DNA from: Solirubrobacter sp963848475
GTDB lineage: Bacteria; Actinomycetota; Thermoleophilia; Solirubrobacterales; Solirubrobacteraceae
Length of the DNA stretch: 64,000 nt
Reading direction: 5' to 3'
Assembly: GCA_963848475.1 (NCBI GenBank)
Contig: CAWKDW010000004.1
Span: 248,001-312,000 of the forward strand
Shown: positions 42,010 through 51,335 of the stretch, piece after piece
Position numbering within the stretch: the first letter of the stretch is position 1
Layout of the letters: the number at the start of each line of letters is the position of its first letter
The notes under the pieces: model-generated
Told to the model about the DNA's origin: nothing
What the model saw: only the letters and a program-made list of their open reading frames with translations
Database searches by the model: none
Position numbers and translations under genes: made by a program

Positions 42010-42224
42010 ACGACGTCCAGGTGATCGTCACCGGTCCCGAAGAGGCCTACGACAACATGGCCGAGCTCTGGTGCGCGAACGAGCTGCTCGGCGTTACCGT
42101 GCTGCACACGGGACGGCTGCACCTGCGGATCGACCCGCGCATCGACGGCGCGCCGTGGCTCGCGGATGTCGCCGGGCTGGTCCACGCACTGACCGAAGCG
42201 CAGGAGCGGCTCGCCGCCTACTAG
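42006..42224 (+). CDS. 72-residue protein of unknown function, copy A
   Basis: MNDVQVIVTGPEEAYDNMAE opens a compact alpha/beta-looking protein, with TGRLHLRIDPRIDGAPWL in the middle and a C-terminal helix ending AQERLAAY. It is clearly homologous to the 72-residue protein at 48972-49190. ATG 42006 is coupled to the hydrolase stop. No family recognised. Both copies lie beside a large LuxR ATPase gene. Confidence 0.78.
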   Translation: MNDVQVIVTGPEEAYDNMAELWCANELLGVTVLHTGRLHLRIDPRIDGAPWLADVAGLVHALTEAQERLAAY

Positions 42225-42299
42225 GTGGAGCGGATCCCCACTCCACGCGGTCCCCTCCTCGCCCGCCTGGGCGGGGACGGGGCCGCCGCCGTCGGAGCT

Positions 42300-45032
42300 T
42301 CAGTCCGCGGAGGCGAGCGCGGTCTTGAGTTCCCCGCGCGAGCTGATCCCGAGCTTGATGAACACCTTGCGCAGGTGATACTCGGCCGTGCGCGCGCTGA
42401 TGTACAGGCGCGCGCCGATGTCGCGATTGGTCAGACCCTCGCGCGCCAGCCGGGCGATGTTGAGCTCCTGCGGCGTGAGGTCGTCCAGCGCATCGGGCGA
42501 GCGCACGCGCAACGTCTCGCCGGTCGCGGCCAGCTCGCGCGCGGCGCGCTCGGCGAAGCCGTTCATGCCGCAGGCGACGAGCACGCCGTGTGCGGCCCGC
42601 AGCTGCTCGCGGGCCTCGATGCGGCGATGCTGGCGGCGCAGCGTCTCCCCGAACAGCAGGCGGCTGCGGGCCGCGAAGATCGGAACCCGCTCGCGCTCGA
42701 AACGCTCGATCGCCTCCCGATAATGGGCGTGCGCGTCGTCCCCCTCGCTCACCAGCGCTTCGGCCAGCGCGAGGATCGCGCCGGCCCAGTTGGTGCCGGC
42801 GGGCCGCGTCACGCCGGCCAACTGCTCGACGGCCTGCTCGGCCAGCTCCCGCTCGCCGCAGCGCGAGGCCGCCTCCACGAGTTCGAGCAGGCAGCGGGCG
42901 GCGTAGGCGAGCTCGTGCGTATAGGGCAGCTCGCCGCGCGCCGCGGCCACAGCCTCGGCGTAGCGCCCGGCTCCGTTGTAGACGATCGCCTCGGCGAAGT
43001 TGGCGATGCTCAGTGCGTAGCCCTCTCCGCGCTCGAGCGCATCGGCCCTGATCTGCGTGGCCCGCCGCTCTACCTCCTCTACCTGTCCGCGGTAGGCGGC
43101 GAGGAAGAACCTGCCGTACTCCGGCAGCGGGCTGCGGGTGACGGCCTGGACGACGTCGATCTCGTCGCAGGCCGCTTCGGCGAGATCGAGGCGCCCGTCG
43201 AACGTGCGCTTGATCATCGCCATGCTGAGCGCGATCGGCAACACCGTCAGCGCGCCGGCGGCGCGGGCGAGCTCGACCTGCCGATCGGCGAGCGCGCGCA
43301 ACGCGTCGCTGTTCCAGAGGTCGATCGCGGTGCGGGAGGCGAACCACAGCCAGTGCATCGCGAGCGCATCCGGCGGCTGCTCCACGAACGCGCGCAGTGC
43401 TCGGTTCAGGGTCGGGAACGCCGCCGCGTGCCCTTCGGCGGCGAGCAGCGCCTGGCCGCGCAGAAGCAGGTCGAGCGGATGTTCGGACGCGTCGCCGACC
43501 GCGGATTCGAGGATCGCCTGCGCAACGGCCGCGACCAGGTCGCGGTCGCCGAGCCGGCCGCCGTGGAGCGCCGCGGCCAGCGCCTCGATGTAGGTGTCAC
43601 GCGCGAGCGTGGGCTCAAGGCCGTCAAGGCCCTGCGCCGCCGCGAGCAGCAATCGCGTCGCTTCGCGATCGCGCCGCAGCGCGTATCCGGCGCGGGCCTG
43701 CACGCGGGCGATCAGCGCCTGCTGCAACGCGGACAGCGGCTGGTCGAGAACGCTGTCGAGTGCCCGAACGGCCGCTGCGGGGGCCCCGGCCTCGTGCATC
43801 GCCTCGGCCGCCTCGATCAGCCGCTGCACGCGCAGGTCGGGCGCGGGCGTCAGTTCGGCCGCCCGCTCCAGGAAGGCGCCTGCGGCCGCCGCGCCGCCGC
43901 GCCGGCGGGCGCGGGCCGCGGAGCGTTCCAGGTCGGCCGCGACAGCCTCGTCCGGGCCGAGCGTCGCGCTCGACCGGTGCCACGCGCGCCGGTCCGGGTC
44001 GCGCTCGACGGGCGTGGCCTGCGCGAGCGCGGCGTGGACGCGCCGACGGTCCTCCGCGGAAGCCTCTCGGTAGACCGCCGAGCGCACGAGCGGATGGCGG
44101 AACTCGACGCGCGCGGCGACCGTGAGGGTGTCGGCTGCCTCGTCGAGATGCTCCCGTCCCAGGCCGAGCGTCGCACCCGCTCGCCACAGCAGCTCCGGGT
44201 CACCGGTGGGATCGGCGGCGGCCAGCAGCAGCAGCCGTCGCGTCGGCGCGGGGAGTGGCTCGAGCTGAGCGATCAGGCTCTGCTCGATGCGCCTCTCCAG
44301 TGGGATCGAGCCCACCAGCGCGAACCCTCCCGCGATCTCGGCGGGGCGCAGTCCTCGCGGCAGCTCCTCCAGCGCGAGCGGATTGCCGCGCGCCTCGGCG
44401 ATCAACTGGTCCCGTACACGCGGGTCCAGCGCGCCTGGCAACACGCGTCGCAGCACCTCGCGCGCGTCCTCGTCGCCGAGCCCCTCGATCGCCAGTTGCG
44501 GCAGGTCGGCGAACTCCGCCCCGACGGTTCGCATCGCCAACAGGATCGCGATGCCTTCGGCATCGAGCCTGCGGGAGACGAACGCCAGCGCCTGCGCTGA
44601 GCTCGCGTCGAGCCACTGCGCGTCGTCGACGATGCAGAGTAGGCCGCGGTCCTCAGCGACCTCGGTCAGCAGACCGAGCACGGCGAGACCGACCAGGAAC
44701 GGGTTCGGCGCCGACGCCACGCGCAGCCCGAACGCGGCCTCGAGGGCCTCGCGCTGCGGCGCGGGGAGCCGGCCGGACGCGTCCATCAGCGGTCCGCAGA
44801 GCAACTGCAGACCGGCGTAGGCCAGTTCCATCTCGTACTCGGACGCGATCATCCGCCTGACCCGCATCCGGGCCTCGGCGTGCCGCGCCGTGCGATCCAG
44901 CAGCGCGCTCTTGCCGATCCCGGCCTCGCCGAAGACCACCAAGGCGCTGCTGGCGCTCGAGCGGGCGAGGCGCACCCGCGCCGCGAGTTCCGAGAGCTCG
45001 CGCTCGCGTCCTGGAAGCTGGGCCCCGCTCAC
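42300..45032 (-). CDS. LuxR-family regulator with AAA ATPase domain (LAL type)
   Basis: A 910-residue regulator: Walker A GEAGIGKSALLD near residue 35, Walker B LLCIVDDAQWLD, a long TPR-like helical middle, and a C-terminal LuxR helix-turn-helix LTPQELNIARLAREGLTNRD with AEYHLRKVFIKLG. GTG 45032 is chosen because it sits just before the conserved PGRERELSEL start of the ATPase domain. Such proteins act as ATP-dependent activators of nearby operons. It is divergent from the small membrane protein/sigma factor pair and convergent with the hydrolase operon. Confidence 0.92.
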   Translation of the reverse strand: MSGAQLPGRERELSELAARVRLARSSASSALVVFGEAGIGKSALLDRTARHAEARMRVRRMIASEYEMELAYAGLQLLCGPLMDASGRLPAPQREALEAAFGLRVASAPNPFLVGLAVLGLLTEVAEDRGLLCIVDDAQWLDASSAQALAFVSRRLDAEGIAILLAMRTVGAEFADLPQLAIEGLGDEDAREVLRRVLPGALDPRVRDQLIAEARGNPLALEELPRGLRPAEIAGGFALVGSIPLERRIEQSLIAQLEPLPAPTRRLLLLAAADPTGDPELLWRAGATLGLGREHLDEAADTLTVAARVEFRHPLVRSAVYREASAEDRRRVHAALAQATPVERDPDRRAWHRSSATLGPDEAVAADLERSAARARRRGGAAAAGAFLERAAELTPAPDLRVQRLIEAAEAMHEAGAPAAAVRALDSVLDQPLSALQQALIARVQARAGYALRRDREATRLLLAAAQGLDGLEPTLARDTYIEALAAALHGGRLGDRDLVAAVAQAILESAVGDASEHPLDLLLRGQALLAAEGHAAAFPTLNRALRAFVEQPPDALAMHWLWFASRTAIDLWNSDALRALADRQVELARAAGALTVLPIALSMAMIKRTFDGRLDLAEAACDEIDVVQAVTRSPLPEYGRFFLAAYRGQVEEVERRATQIRADALERGEGYALSIANFAEAIVYNGAGRYAEAVAAARGELPYTHELAYAARCLLELVEAASRCGERELAEQAVEQLAGVTRPAGTNWAGAILALAEALVSEGDDAHAHYREAIERFERERVPIFAARSRLLFGETLRRQHRRIEAREQLRAAHGVLVACGMNGFAERAARELAATGETLRVRSPDALDDLTPQELNIARLAREGLTNRDIGARLYISARTAEYHLRKVFIKLGISSRGELKTALASAD

Positions 45033-45178
45033 CGAGCAAGTGATACCGGTCGAGGCGCTCGCGTCCGCCACCGCGCGCCTCGCGGCGCCGCGGCTAGGGA
45101 CCCGACCGGGATGACTGGGGACCTGACAAGGGGGCTTCCCGGACGAGAGCCGGGCGGGCGCGGAGGAGGCTCTCGGAC

Positions 45179-45418
45179 ATGAACCTCTTGTCCATCTCCC
45201 CGCCGCTCGTGTTGCTGATCGCGCCCTGGTTGCTGCTGGCGCTCGCGCTGAGCGGGCCCTTCCTCGTGCTGGTGGTGGTGGCGATCGTCGCCGCCGCCGC
45301 AGTGGCGTTGATTGCCGGCGTGATCGCGCTGGCGGCCGTCCCGTTCCTGCTCTGGCGCCGGCGCCGGCCAGTGGTGCAGGTGCCCGTCGCCTTCGAGTTC
45401 GAGCGGGTGACGGCATGA
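45179..45418 (+). CDS. Small membrane protein
   Basis: 79 residues with two hydrophobic helices (about 8-25 and 28-58) followed by a basic RRRR stop-transfer and a short cytoplasmic tail. A GGAGGAGG site precedes ATG 45179. Its stop overlaps the sigma factor start (ATGA), so it may act as a membrane partner or anti-sigma-like anchor; that role is inferred from position only. Confidence 0.65.
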   Translation: MNLLSISPPLVLLIAPWLLLALALSGPFLVLVVVAIVAAAAVALIAGVIALAAVPFLLWRRRRPVVQVPVAFEFERVTA

Positions 45419-46032
45419 CCGTCTCCGAGGACGACGCGGTCTCCTTCGTGCGTGCGCGCCCGCGCCTGCTGCGGATCGCCCGTCGCGTTCTTGTCAACTC
45501 AGTCGACGCCGACGACGTCGTGCAGGACGTCTGGGTGCGCTGGCAGGAGACGGACCGCAGCGTGGTGCGCGATCCCGCGGCCTTCCTCACGACGACTGCG
45601 ACGCGGCTCGCGCTCAATCTCGGCCAGTCGGCGCGCGTTCGCCACGAGTCATCCGTCGGGACCTGGACGGCCGAGGCGGCCGATCCTGGGAGCGACACGG
45701 TGGGCGGGGCGGAGCGCCGCGAGGCCGTCGAGGAGGCGCTGTGGACGCTGCTCGCGTGTCTGTCCCCGACCGAGCGCGCCGTCTACATCCTGCGTGAAGC
45801 GTTCGAGTACCCGCACCGCCGGATCGCGGAGCTGCTCCGCCTCAGCGAGCCCAACGTGCGTCAGATCCTCACCCGCTCACGCCGACGCATCGCGGGTGAG
45901 GATCGCCGCCCGGTCGATCCCGGCGAGCATGCCGTCGTGTCCCATCTGTTTTTCGCGGCGGCGCGGACCGGGGCGATGGCGGAGCTCGAGGCGCTGCTCT
46001 CAGGCCAGCGCGCCGGCGAGCTCGCGGCGTGA
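45415..46032 (+). CDS. ECF sigma factor, SigJ-like, lacking its SnoaL domain
   Basis: 205 residues. Region 2 is visible as ADDVVQDVWVRWQET and region 4 as LSPTERAVYILREAFEYPHR plus LRLSEPNVRQILTRSRRRI, typical of SigJ (ECF41-like) factors. Intact members continue into a SnoaL-like domain of about 100 residues; here the chain stops 12 residues after HLFFAAARTGAMAELEALL, exactly where it enters the end of the convergent LuxR gene. It may still bind core polymerase. Truncation of a regulatory domain would be expected to alter activity (inference). Confidence 0.88.
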   Translation: MTVSEDDAVSFVRARPRLLRIARRVLVNSVDADDVVQDVWVRWQETDRSVVRDPAAFLTTTATRLALNLGQSARVRHESSVGTWTAEAADPGSDTVGGAERREAVEEALWTLLACLSPTERAVYILREAFEYPHRRIAELLRLSEPNVRQILTRSRRRIAGEDRRPVDPGEHAVVSHLFFAAARTGAMAELEALLSGQRAGELAA

Positions 46033-48761
46033 GCTGACACCGAGCTTGTCGAACACCTTGCGCAGGTGGTATTCGACGGTGCGCGGGCTGATGAACAACT
46101 GTGCGCCGATCTCCGGGTTGGTGCGACCTTCGGCGGCCAGGCGCGCGATCTGTGCCTCCTGCGGGGTCAGCCGGTCGCGCGTCGCCGCCGTGCGCCGGCG
46201 CACCGACTCGCCGGAGGTCTCGAGCTCGCGGCGCGCGCGCTCGGCGAACGCCCGCGCCCCCATCGCCGTCAGCTGCCCGTGCGCGGCGCGTAGCTGCTCG
46301 CGCGCGTCGACGCACCGTCCTTGACGGCGCAGCCACTCGCCGTAATTCAGATGCGCGCGGGCCAGTTCGACGCGAATGCGCGTACGTGCGAGCCGCTCGA
46401 TCGCGTCCCGATGCAGCACCTCGGCGGCATCGCCTTCGCTCACCAGCGCCTGCGACCGTGCGAGCACTCCGAGAGCCCAGTCGGTGCCGGCGGCGCGCGC
46501 ACGCTCCGCGAGTCGCCGCAGCGGCTCACCGGCCTCCTCCGGCCGGCCGCACCGCGCCAGCGCCTCGACGAGTTCGGCCAGCGAGAAAGCGGCGTAGCCC
46601 TGGTTGTCGTCCTCACACCCCCGCCGCGCGCTCTCGATCGCCGCCTCGTAACGGCCCAAGCCGTTGTTGAGCACCGCGCCGACGTAGCCGGCCAGCGCGA
46701 GCACGCGTCCCTCTCCACGCGCGGTCGCGCTGACCACGGCGGCGTCGATGCGTTCCTGCGCCTCGAACTCGATCCCTTGCCAGCCGGCGAGGACGAGCGC
46801 GCCGTAGACCAGGCTCGCGCTGCCGGTTGCGGCGGTGATCGTCTCCGCCTCCTGGATCATCGCCTCCGCGGCGTCGAACTCGCCGGCGAACAGGTGCACA
46901 CCCGACAGGTAGACGAGGCCCACGCCGAGCATCGTCAGCGCGCCGGCCTCGCGCGCCAGTCGCACGGCGCGGTTGGCGACCGCGTGGAACGCTTCGTCGT
47001 CCCACAGTTCGAACACATTCATCGATCCGATGACCGGGGCCAGCAGGAGCCAGCGCATCGTCGCTTCGTGGTCGTCGAGCAGTTCGTCGCGGAACGTCTC
47101 GACCGCAACCCGCATCAGCGGCACGCCCGCGGCGGGTCCTTCGGTGAAGCGCGCCGCCATGCCGTCCAGAAGCAGGTCGAGTGAACGTGGTGCCCCAGGC
47201 GCCGGCGGCGCGGAGCGGATCGCCGCGGCGACCGTGCGCACGTCCGGGTCCGCGTGCAGGCGACCCGTGTAGATCGTTGCGCCGAACGCTTCGAGGTACG
47301 TCTGCCGGGCGAGCGCAGGGTCGAGCGCTTCGAGTCCCCGGGCCGCCGCGAGCAGGAGCGGCGGCGCATCTCGCCCACGCCTGAGCGCGAACGCGATCTC
47401 GGCGTTCAAGCGCGCCAGCCGGGCGCGCTGGAGCGCGTCGAGCGGACCGTTCTCCGCGGTCGCGAGCAACTCGATTGCGACCTCCGGCGCAGCCGACTCG
47501 AACATCGCCTGCGCGGCGGCCAGCGCGCGTTGGCCGCGTCGTGCCGGGTCGGGGGTCAGCACGGTCGCCTTCTGTAGGAACGCGGCGGCGGCGGCGATTC
47601 CCCCGCGGGCCTGCGCGCGTCCCGCCGAGCGCTCGAGTTCGCCGGCGACCGCCTCATCGGGTCCGTCGGCCGCATGCGCACGATGCCACGCGCGCCGGTC
47701 CGGGTCGAGCTGCGGGCTGGTCGCCTCGGCCAGCGCACGGTGTGCCGCGCGGCGCTCCGGCGCGCTCGCGGCGCGATACGCGGCGGAACGCATCAGCGGA
47801 TGGCGGAAGCGCACCGCGGTGCCGATCTCGATCAGGCCCGCGACCTGGGCAGACTCCTGCGCGTCGGCCGTGACCTGCAGCAGTTGCGTGGCGCGCCGCA
47901 GGAGCATCACGTCACCGACGGGCTCGGCGGCCGCGAGCAACAGCAGCCGCCGCGTTTCGGCCGGGAGCGGCGCGAGCCTGCGCGCGAACCCCTGTTCCAT
48001 GCGGCTCGCGAGCGAGATGGTGCCAGGCAATCCGAACCCGCCGGCGACGGTCGCCGGCGTCAGCCCGCGTGGCAACTCGAGCAGGGCAAGCGGGTTGCCA
48101 CCGGCCTCGGCGAGGATCCGTGCGCGGACGGATTCGTCCAGGGGGCCCGGGATCGTCGCATCGAGCAGCGTCTGCGCGTCGACGGGGTCCAAGCCTCCGA
48201 CATCGAGTTCGGGCAGGCCGCCGAACGGGTGCTCGTGCTCGCTCTCGCGGCGTGCGAAGACCAGTGCGACGCGCTCGGCCAGCAATCGCCGTGCGACGAA
48301 GGCGAGCGTCTGCGCCGACACGCTGTCGAGCCACTGCGCATCGTCGACGAGGCACAGCAACGGGCGCTCCTCGGCCGCGTCGGCGAGCAGGGAGAGCACC
48401 GCAAGTCCGACCAGGAAGCGATCGGGCGGCGAGCCCACGGTCAACCCGAACGCGGTGCTGAGCGCGCGCCCTGCGGTGCCGGGAGCCGCCGGAGATGACC
48501 GAGCAGCGGAGCGCAGAGTGCGTGCAAGCCGGCGAACGGCAGCTCCATCTCGGACTCGACGCCTGAGGCGCGAGCGATCCTGAAGTCCGCGGCGCCGGCC
48601 GCGAGGTGCTCGAGCAGCGCGCTCTTGCCGACACCCGCCTCGCCGCACAGCACGAGCACGCGACTCTGCCCGCCGCGCACTCGCACAACCAAGCGGTCGA
48701 GCTGGTCGCGCTCGACGCTGCGGCCGAGCAAACCGGTCGACGGGAGGCGAACGTCGGTCAT
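46000..48761 (-). CDS. LuxR-family regulator with AAA ATPase domain, frameshifted
   Basis: About 919 residues once corrected, paralogous to the regulator at 42300. It has Walker A CGEAGVGKSALLE, Walker B LLCLVDDAQWLD, TPR-like repeats, and HTH LTPQEAQIARLAAEGRTNPE with VEYHLRKVFDKLG. ATG 48761 is the start (MTDVRLPSTGLLGRSVERDQ). One missing base in a GC run near 48470 separates the first 95 residues from the rest. It shares a strand with the upstream oxidoreductase-like gene and two small genes, possibly one operon. Confidence 0.9.
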
Positions 48762-48800
48762 AGGGGCGGGATGCATTATCCCGCCCCCGCGACGTCAGCC

Positions 48801-48947
48801 TCAGCCGCCGATCACGAGCGCGTGATGCGCCCAGCGTGGCAGACGTCGGCCCGGCATCCGGGCCGCCATCGTCAGCGCGTCGAGGCGGTCGCGGCGGCAC
48901 GGCGGCGCGTGCTCGGCGTTGAGCAGGTACAGCACTCTTGGACTCAT
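48801..48947 (-). CDS. 48-residue ORF of unknown function
   Basis: A micro-ORF from ATG 48947, preceded by AGGAGCT, beginning MSPRVLYLLNAEHAPPCRRD and ending HHALVIGG. It is short, basic, and fits between the 72-residue gene and the LuxR gene in the same direction with 24 bp and 39 bp spacing. The good ribosome binding site and compact packing favour a real gene, but there is no homologue I know. Confidence 0.4.
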   Translation of the reverse strand: MSPRVLYLLNAEHAPPCRRDRLDALTMAARMPGRRLPRWAHHALVIGG

Positions 48948-48971
48948 CGGAGCTCCTGGATCGATCAGGGA

Positions 48972-49190
48972 TCAGGTGTCGGCGAGCCGGCGTTCAGCGT
49001 CCTCGAGCGCGAGCGCGAGGCTCGTCGTCTCGATCAGCCATGGCTCGCCGTCTGCGCGGGCGTCGATGCGCAGGTGCAGCCGGCCGTCGTAGCGCACCGT
49101 CGCGGCCATCCGCTCGCCGCCGAGCCACAGCTCGGCGCTCGCATCCCCGGCCTCGTCGGCGCTCGTCACGACTACCCGGACGGGGACCAT
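48972..49190 (-). CDS. 72-residue protein of unknown function, copy B
   Basis: Homologous to the protein at 42006-42224 along its length: VRVVVTSADEAGDASAELW, GRLHLRIDARADGEPWL, and LALALEDAERRLADT. ATG 49190 lies 6 bp after the stop of the NAD(P)-binding gene, so it is cotranscribed with it. No family recognised. It again lies next to an ATPase-LuxR gene. Confidence 0.78.
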   Translation of the reverse strand: MVPVRVVVTSADEAGDASAELWLGGERMAATVRYDGRLHLRIDARADGEPWLIETTSLALALEDAERRLADT

Positions 49191-49196
49191 CTGGGG

Positions 49197-49955
49197 CTAG
49201 GCTGCCGCGAGCTGGCGCTCGAGCCAGTCCTGGAAGCGCACCTCGCCCAGGATCGCGCCGTCGCCGGGGACGAGGGTGGTGTCGTCGACGGCGTAGTCGC
49301 CGAAGTAGAGCGCGGCCGGGTCGCTGATGACCGTGCGCGGATCGTTGCGGGCCGCGAGCGCCTGCCGGATCAGCTCGTCCATGCGGAACTGCTCCGGTCC
49401 GCCGACCTCGACGATCCCGTTCAGCGGCGCGCCGACCGCGGTGCGCCCGACGGCCGTGGCGACGTCCTCGGACGCGATCGGCTGGAAGAGCACCGGCGGC
49501 AGGCGCACGGTGTCGCCCTCGGTCGCGAGCCCGGCGATGCTCTTGAGGAACTCGTAGAACTGGGTCGCGTGCACGATCGAGTACGGAATGGAGGAGCTGC
49601 GGATGATCGACTCCTGCACGCTCTTGGCCTTGAAGTAGCCCTTGTCGGCCATGCGCTCGGTGCCGACCACCGAGAGCGCGACGTGGTGCGTGACGCCCGC
49701 TGACGCCTCGGCCGCGAGCAGATTGCCGGTCGAGCGCTCGAAGAACTCGAGCACCGCCTGATCCTCGAACGACGGCGAGTTGGAGACGTCGACGACGACG
49801 TCGGTGCCCTCGAGCACCTCCTGCAGACCCTCGCCCGTGAGGGTGTTGACGCCGCTGTTCGGCGAAGCGGCAATCGCCTCATGCCCGTGCTCACCGAGCT
49901 TGGTCACGACCTGCGAACCGACGAGCCCACTGCCGCCGATGACCACGATCTTCAT
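49197..49955 (-). CDS. NAD(P)-binding atypical SDR (NmrA-like)
   Basis: A 252-residue Rossmann protein: MKIVVIGGSGLVGSQVV (GGxGxxG), VVVDVSNSPSFEDQAV, and HVALSVVGTERM with KGYFKAKSVQE, as in NmrA-like and NDUFA9-like sugar-epimerase relatives. The ATG at 49955 is standard. Enzymatic substrate unknown; the family includes both reductases and redox sensors. It heads a possible operon with two small genes and the LuxR gene downstream. Confidence 0.88.
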   Translation of the reverse strand: MKIVVIGGSGLVGSQVVTKLGEHGHEAIAASPNSGVNTLTGEGLQEVLEGTDVVVDVSNSPSFEDQAVLEFFERSTGNLLAAEASAGVTHHVALSVVGTERMADKGYFKAKSVQESIIRSSSIPYSIVHATQFYEFLKSIAGLATEGDTVRLPPVLFQPIASEDVATAVGRTAVGAPLNGIVEVGGPEQFRMDELIRQALAARNDPRTVISDPAALYFGDYAVDDTTLVPGDGAILGEVRFQDWLERQLAAA

Positions 49956-50105
49956 GGCTGCCTTTCCTGTAAGGGCGACTCCGCGTGGGGCCGCCTGCGT
50001 GTGTCACTGCGCTTGACCGGATGGCTCCGGCATCTGTGACACTCGCCGAGCTGCGGCGCGCGAACGCGGTGGGCGATTCGAAACTCGTGGGTGATCCTGT
50101 CGCAC

Positions 50106-51254
50106 CTACTCTGCGGTCTCGAAGCGGCCGGTCGACGCGATGTCGGTGCCGCCGATCACTTCCGGGAGGTACTCCTCGAGGAAGACGCGGGCAACGAGCT
50201 CCTGCCGTGTCGAGACGGCCACTTTCTCGAACAGGCGCTTCACGTGGTCCTGGACGGTGTGCGGCGAGACGACGAGGGCCTCGGCGATCTCGGTGGTGCT
50301 CAGCCCCCGGGCGAGCAGCGTGGCGACCTCGCGTTCCCTCGCGGTCGCGCCGTGCACTTCGAGCCGCAGGGTCGCCGACTGCCGGCTGACGGCTCGCTCC
50401 ACGACGATCGCGACGCGGCCCGTGGTGTCCGGGAGCGAGGCGTGCAGCGTGATCCAGCCGTCGGTGCCGGGGACGGTGACGACGTTCGCGCCCGCGACCT
50501 GGTTCGACTCGGCGCGCCGCGTGAAGCCGGCAAGACCGATGATCGCCGTCGGAAGGCCGGAAGCGGCGGGCGTGACGTCGCTGCGGATCTCAGCCAGCAG
50601 CAGCTGCGTGGGCGGTGTGATGAGCTCGATGTCGTCGCTGGGGCCGAGCACGATCAGTCCGGGCGCGCCGACGCCGTAGCCGCGCCGGGCCGCGTCGAAC
50701 CGCAGCGAGGCGCGGATGCCGGCGGCGATGGCGCCCGAGACGCGCGCCATCGCCGCCGCGTCGGCGTCGGTGAAGGGCGCGGCACCCGCTTGGCGGGCGA
50801 TATGGACCGCGCCCCACACGCGGCCGCGGATCAGGAAGGCGGCGCGCATCTCGTGGGGGATGCCGGCCGGCTCGAGCAGGTCCCGGTAGCGCGCGCTCTG
50901 CTCGGGCCGCCCGCGCGTCACCTGGTCGAGAATGCCGACCGGCGTGCGGCGGATCGCGACGTCTGCGAATCGGTTCACGTCATCGATCAGGTACTCGCTG
51001 CGGGCCATCAGCTCGCCGGCCGCGCCCACCGTCTCGGACGTGAAGACGCCGGTCGCGACGAACTCGTCGGGGGAATCGCTTGTCATGAGGCGGGTGTGCG
51101 GGTCGAGCGTGTGCCAGCACATGGCGTCGCTCGCGACGACCGAGCGCAGCCTTGGGTTGAGCTCGGCGAAGAACTCCTGTCGCGGGAGTCCGCGCGCGGC
51201 GAGCAGGGTGATCTCGTCGAGCAGACGATCCGTCGTCCACGGCGTGGCAGCCAT
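50106..51254 (-). CDS. LuxR-family regulator with N-terminal GAF domain
   Basis: A 382-residue regulator. The N-terminal 170 residues form a GAF-like sensor (MCWHTLDPHTRLMTSD, FLIRGRVWGAVHIARQAG, FTDADAAAMARVSG), and the C-terminus is a LuxR helix-turn-helix: GATAREREVATLLARGLSTTEIAEALVVSPHTVQDHVKRL in sense, with the usual spacing. It is divergent from the secreted Hcp-like gene, 81 bp away, which it may control. Ligand unknown. Confidence 0.9.
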   Translation of the reverse strand: MAATPWTTDRLLDEITLLAARGLPRQEFFAELNPRLRSVVASDAMCWHTLDPHTRLMTSDSPDEFVATGVFTSETVGAAGELMARSEYLIDDVNRFADVAIRRTPVGILDQVTRGRPEQSARYRDLLEPAGIPHEMRAAFLIRGRVWGAVHIARQAGAAPFTDADAAAMARVSGAIAAGIRASLRFDAARRGYGVGAPGLIVLGPSDDIELITPPTQLLLAEIRSDVTPAASGLPTAIIGLAGFTRRAESNQVAGANVVTVPGTDGWITLHASLPDTTGRVAIVVERAVSRQSATLRLEVHGATAREREVATLLARGLSTTEIAEALVVSPHTVQDHVKRLFEKVAVSTRQELVARVFLEEYLPEVIGGTDIASTGRFETAE

Positions 51255-51335
51255 CGGCCGATCCTACCGACGATGCAGGAAATACCCCGTGAACCGGGGA
51301 TAGCCGCAACGACGGCCAAAACGCAGAATGGCGGC

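Noticed and set aside
42225..44600. 791-aa plus-strand open frame opposite the LuxR regulator
   Set aside because: Antisense shadow of a recognisable ATPase-LuxR gene; no domain of its own.
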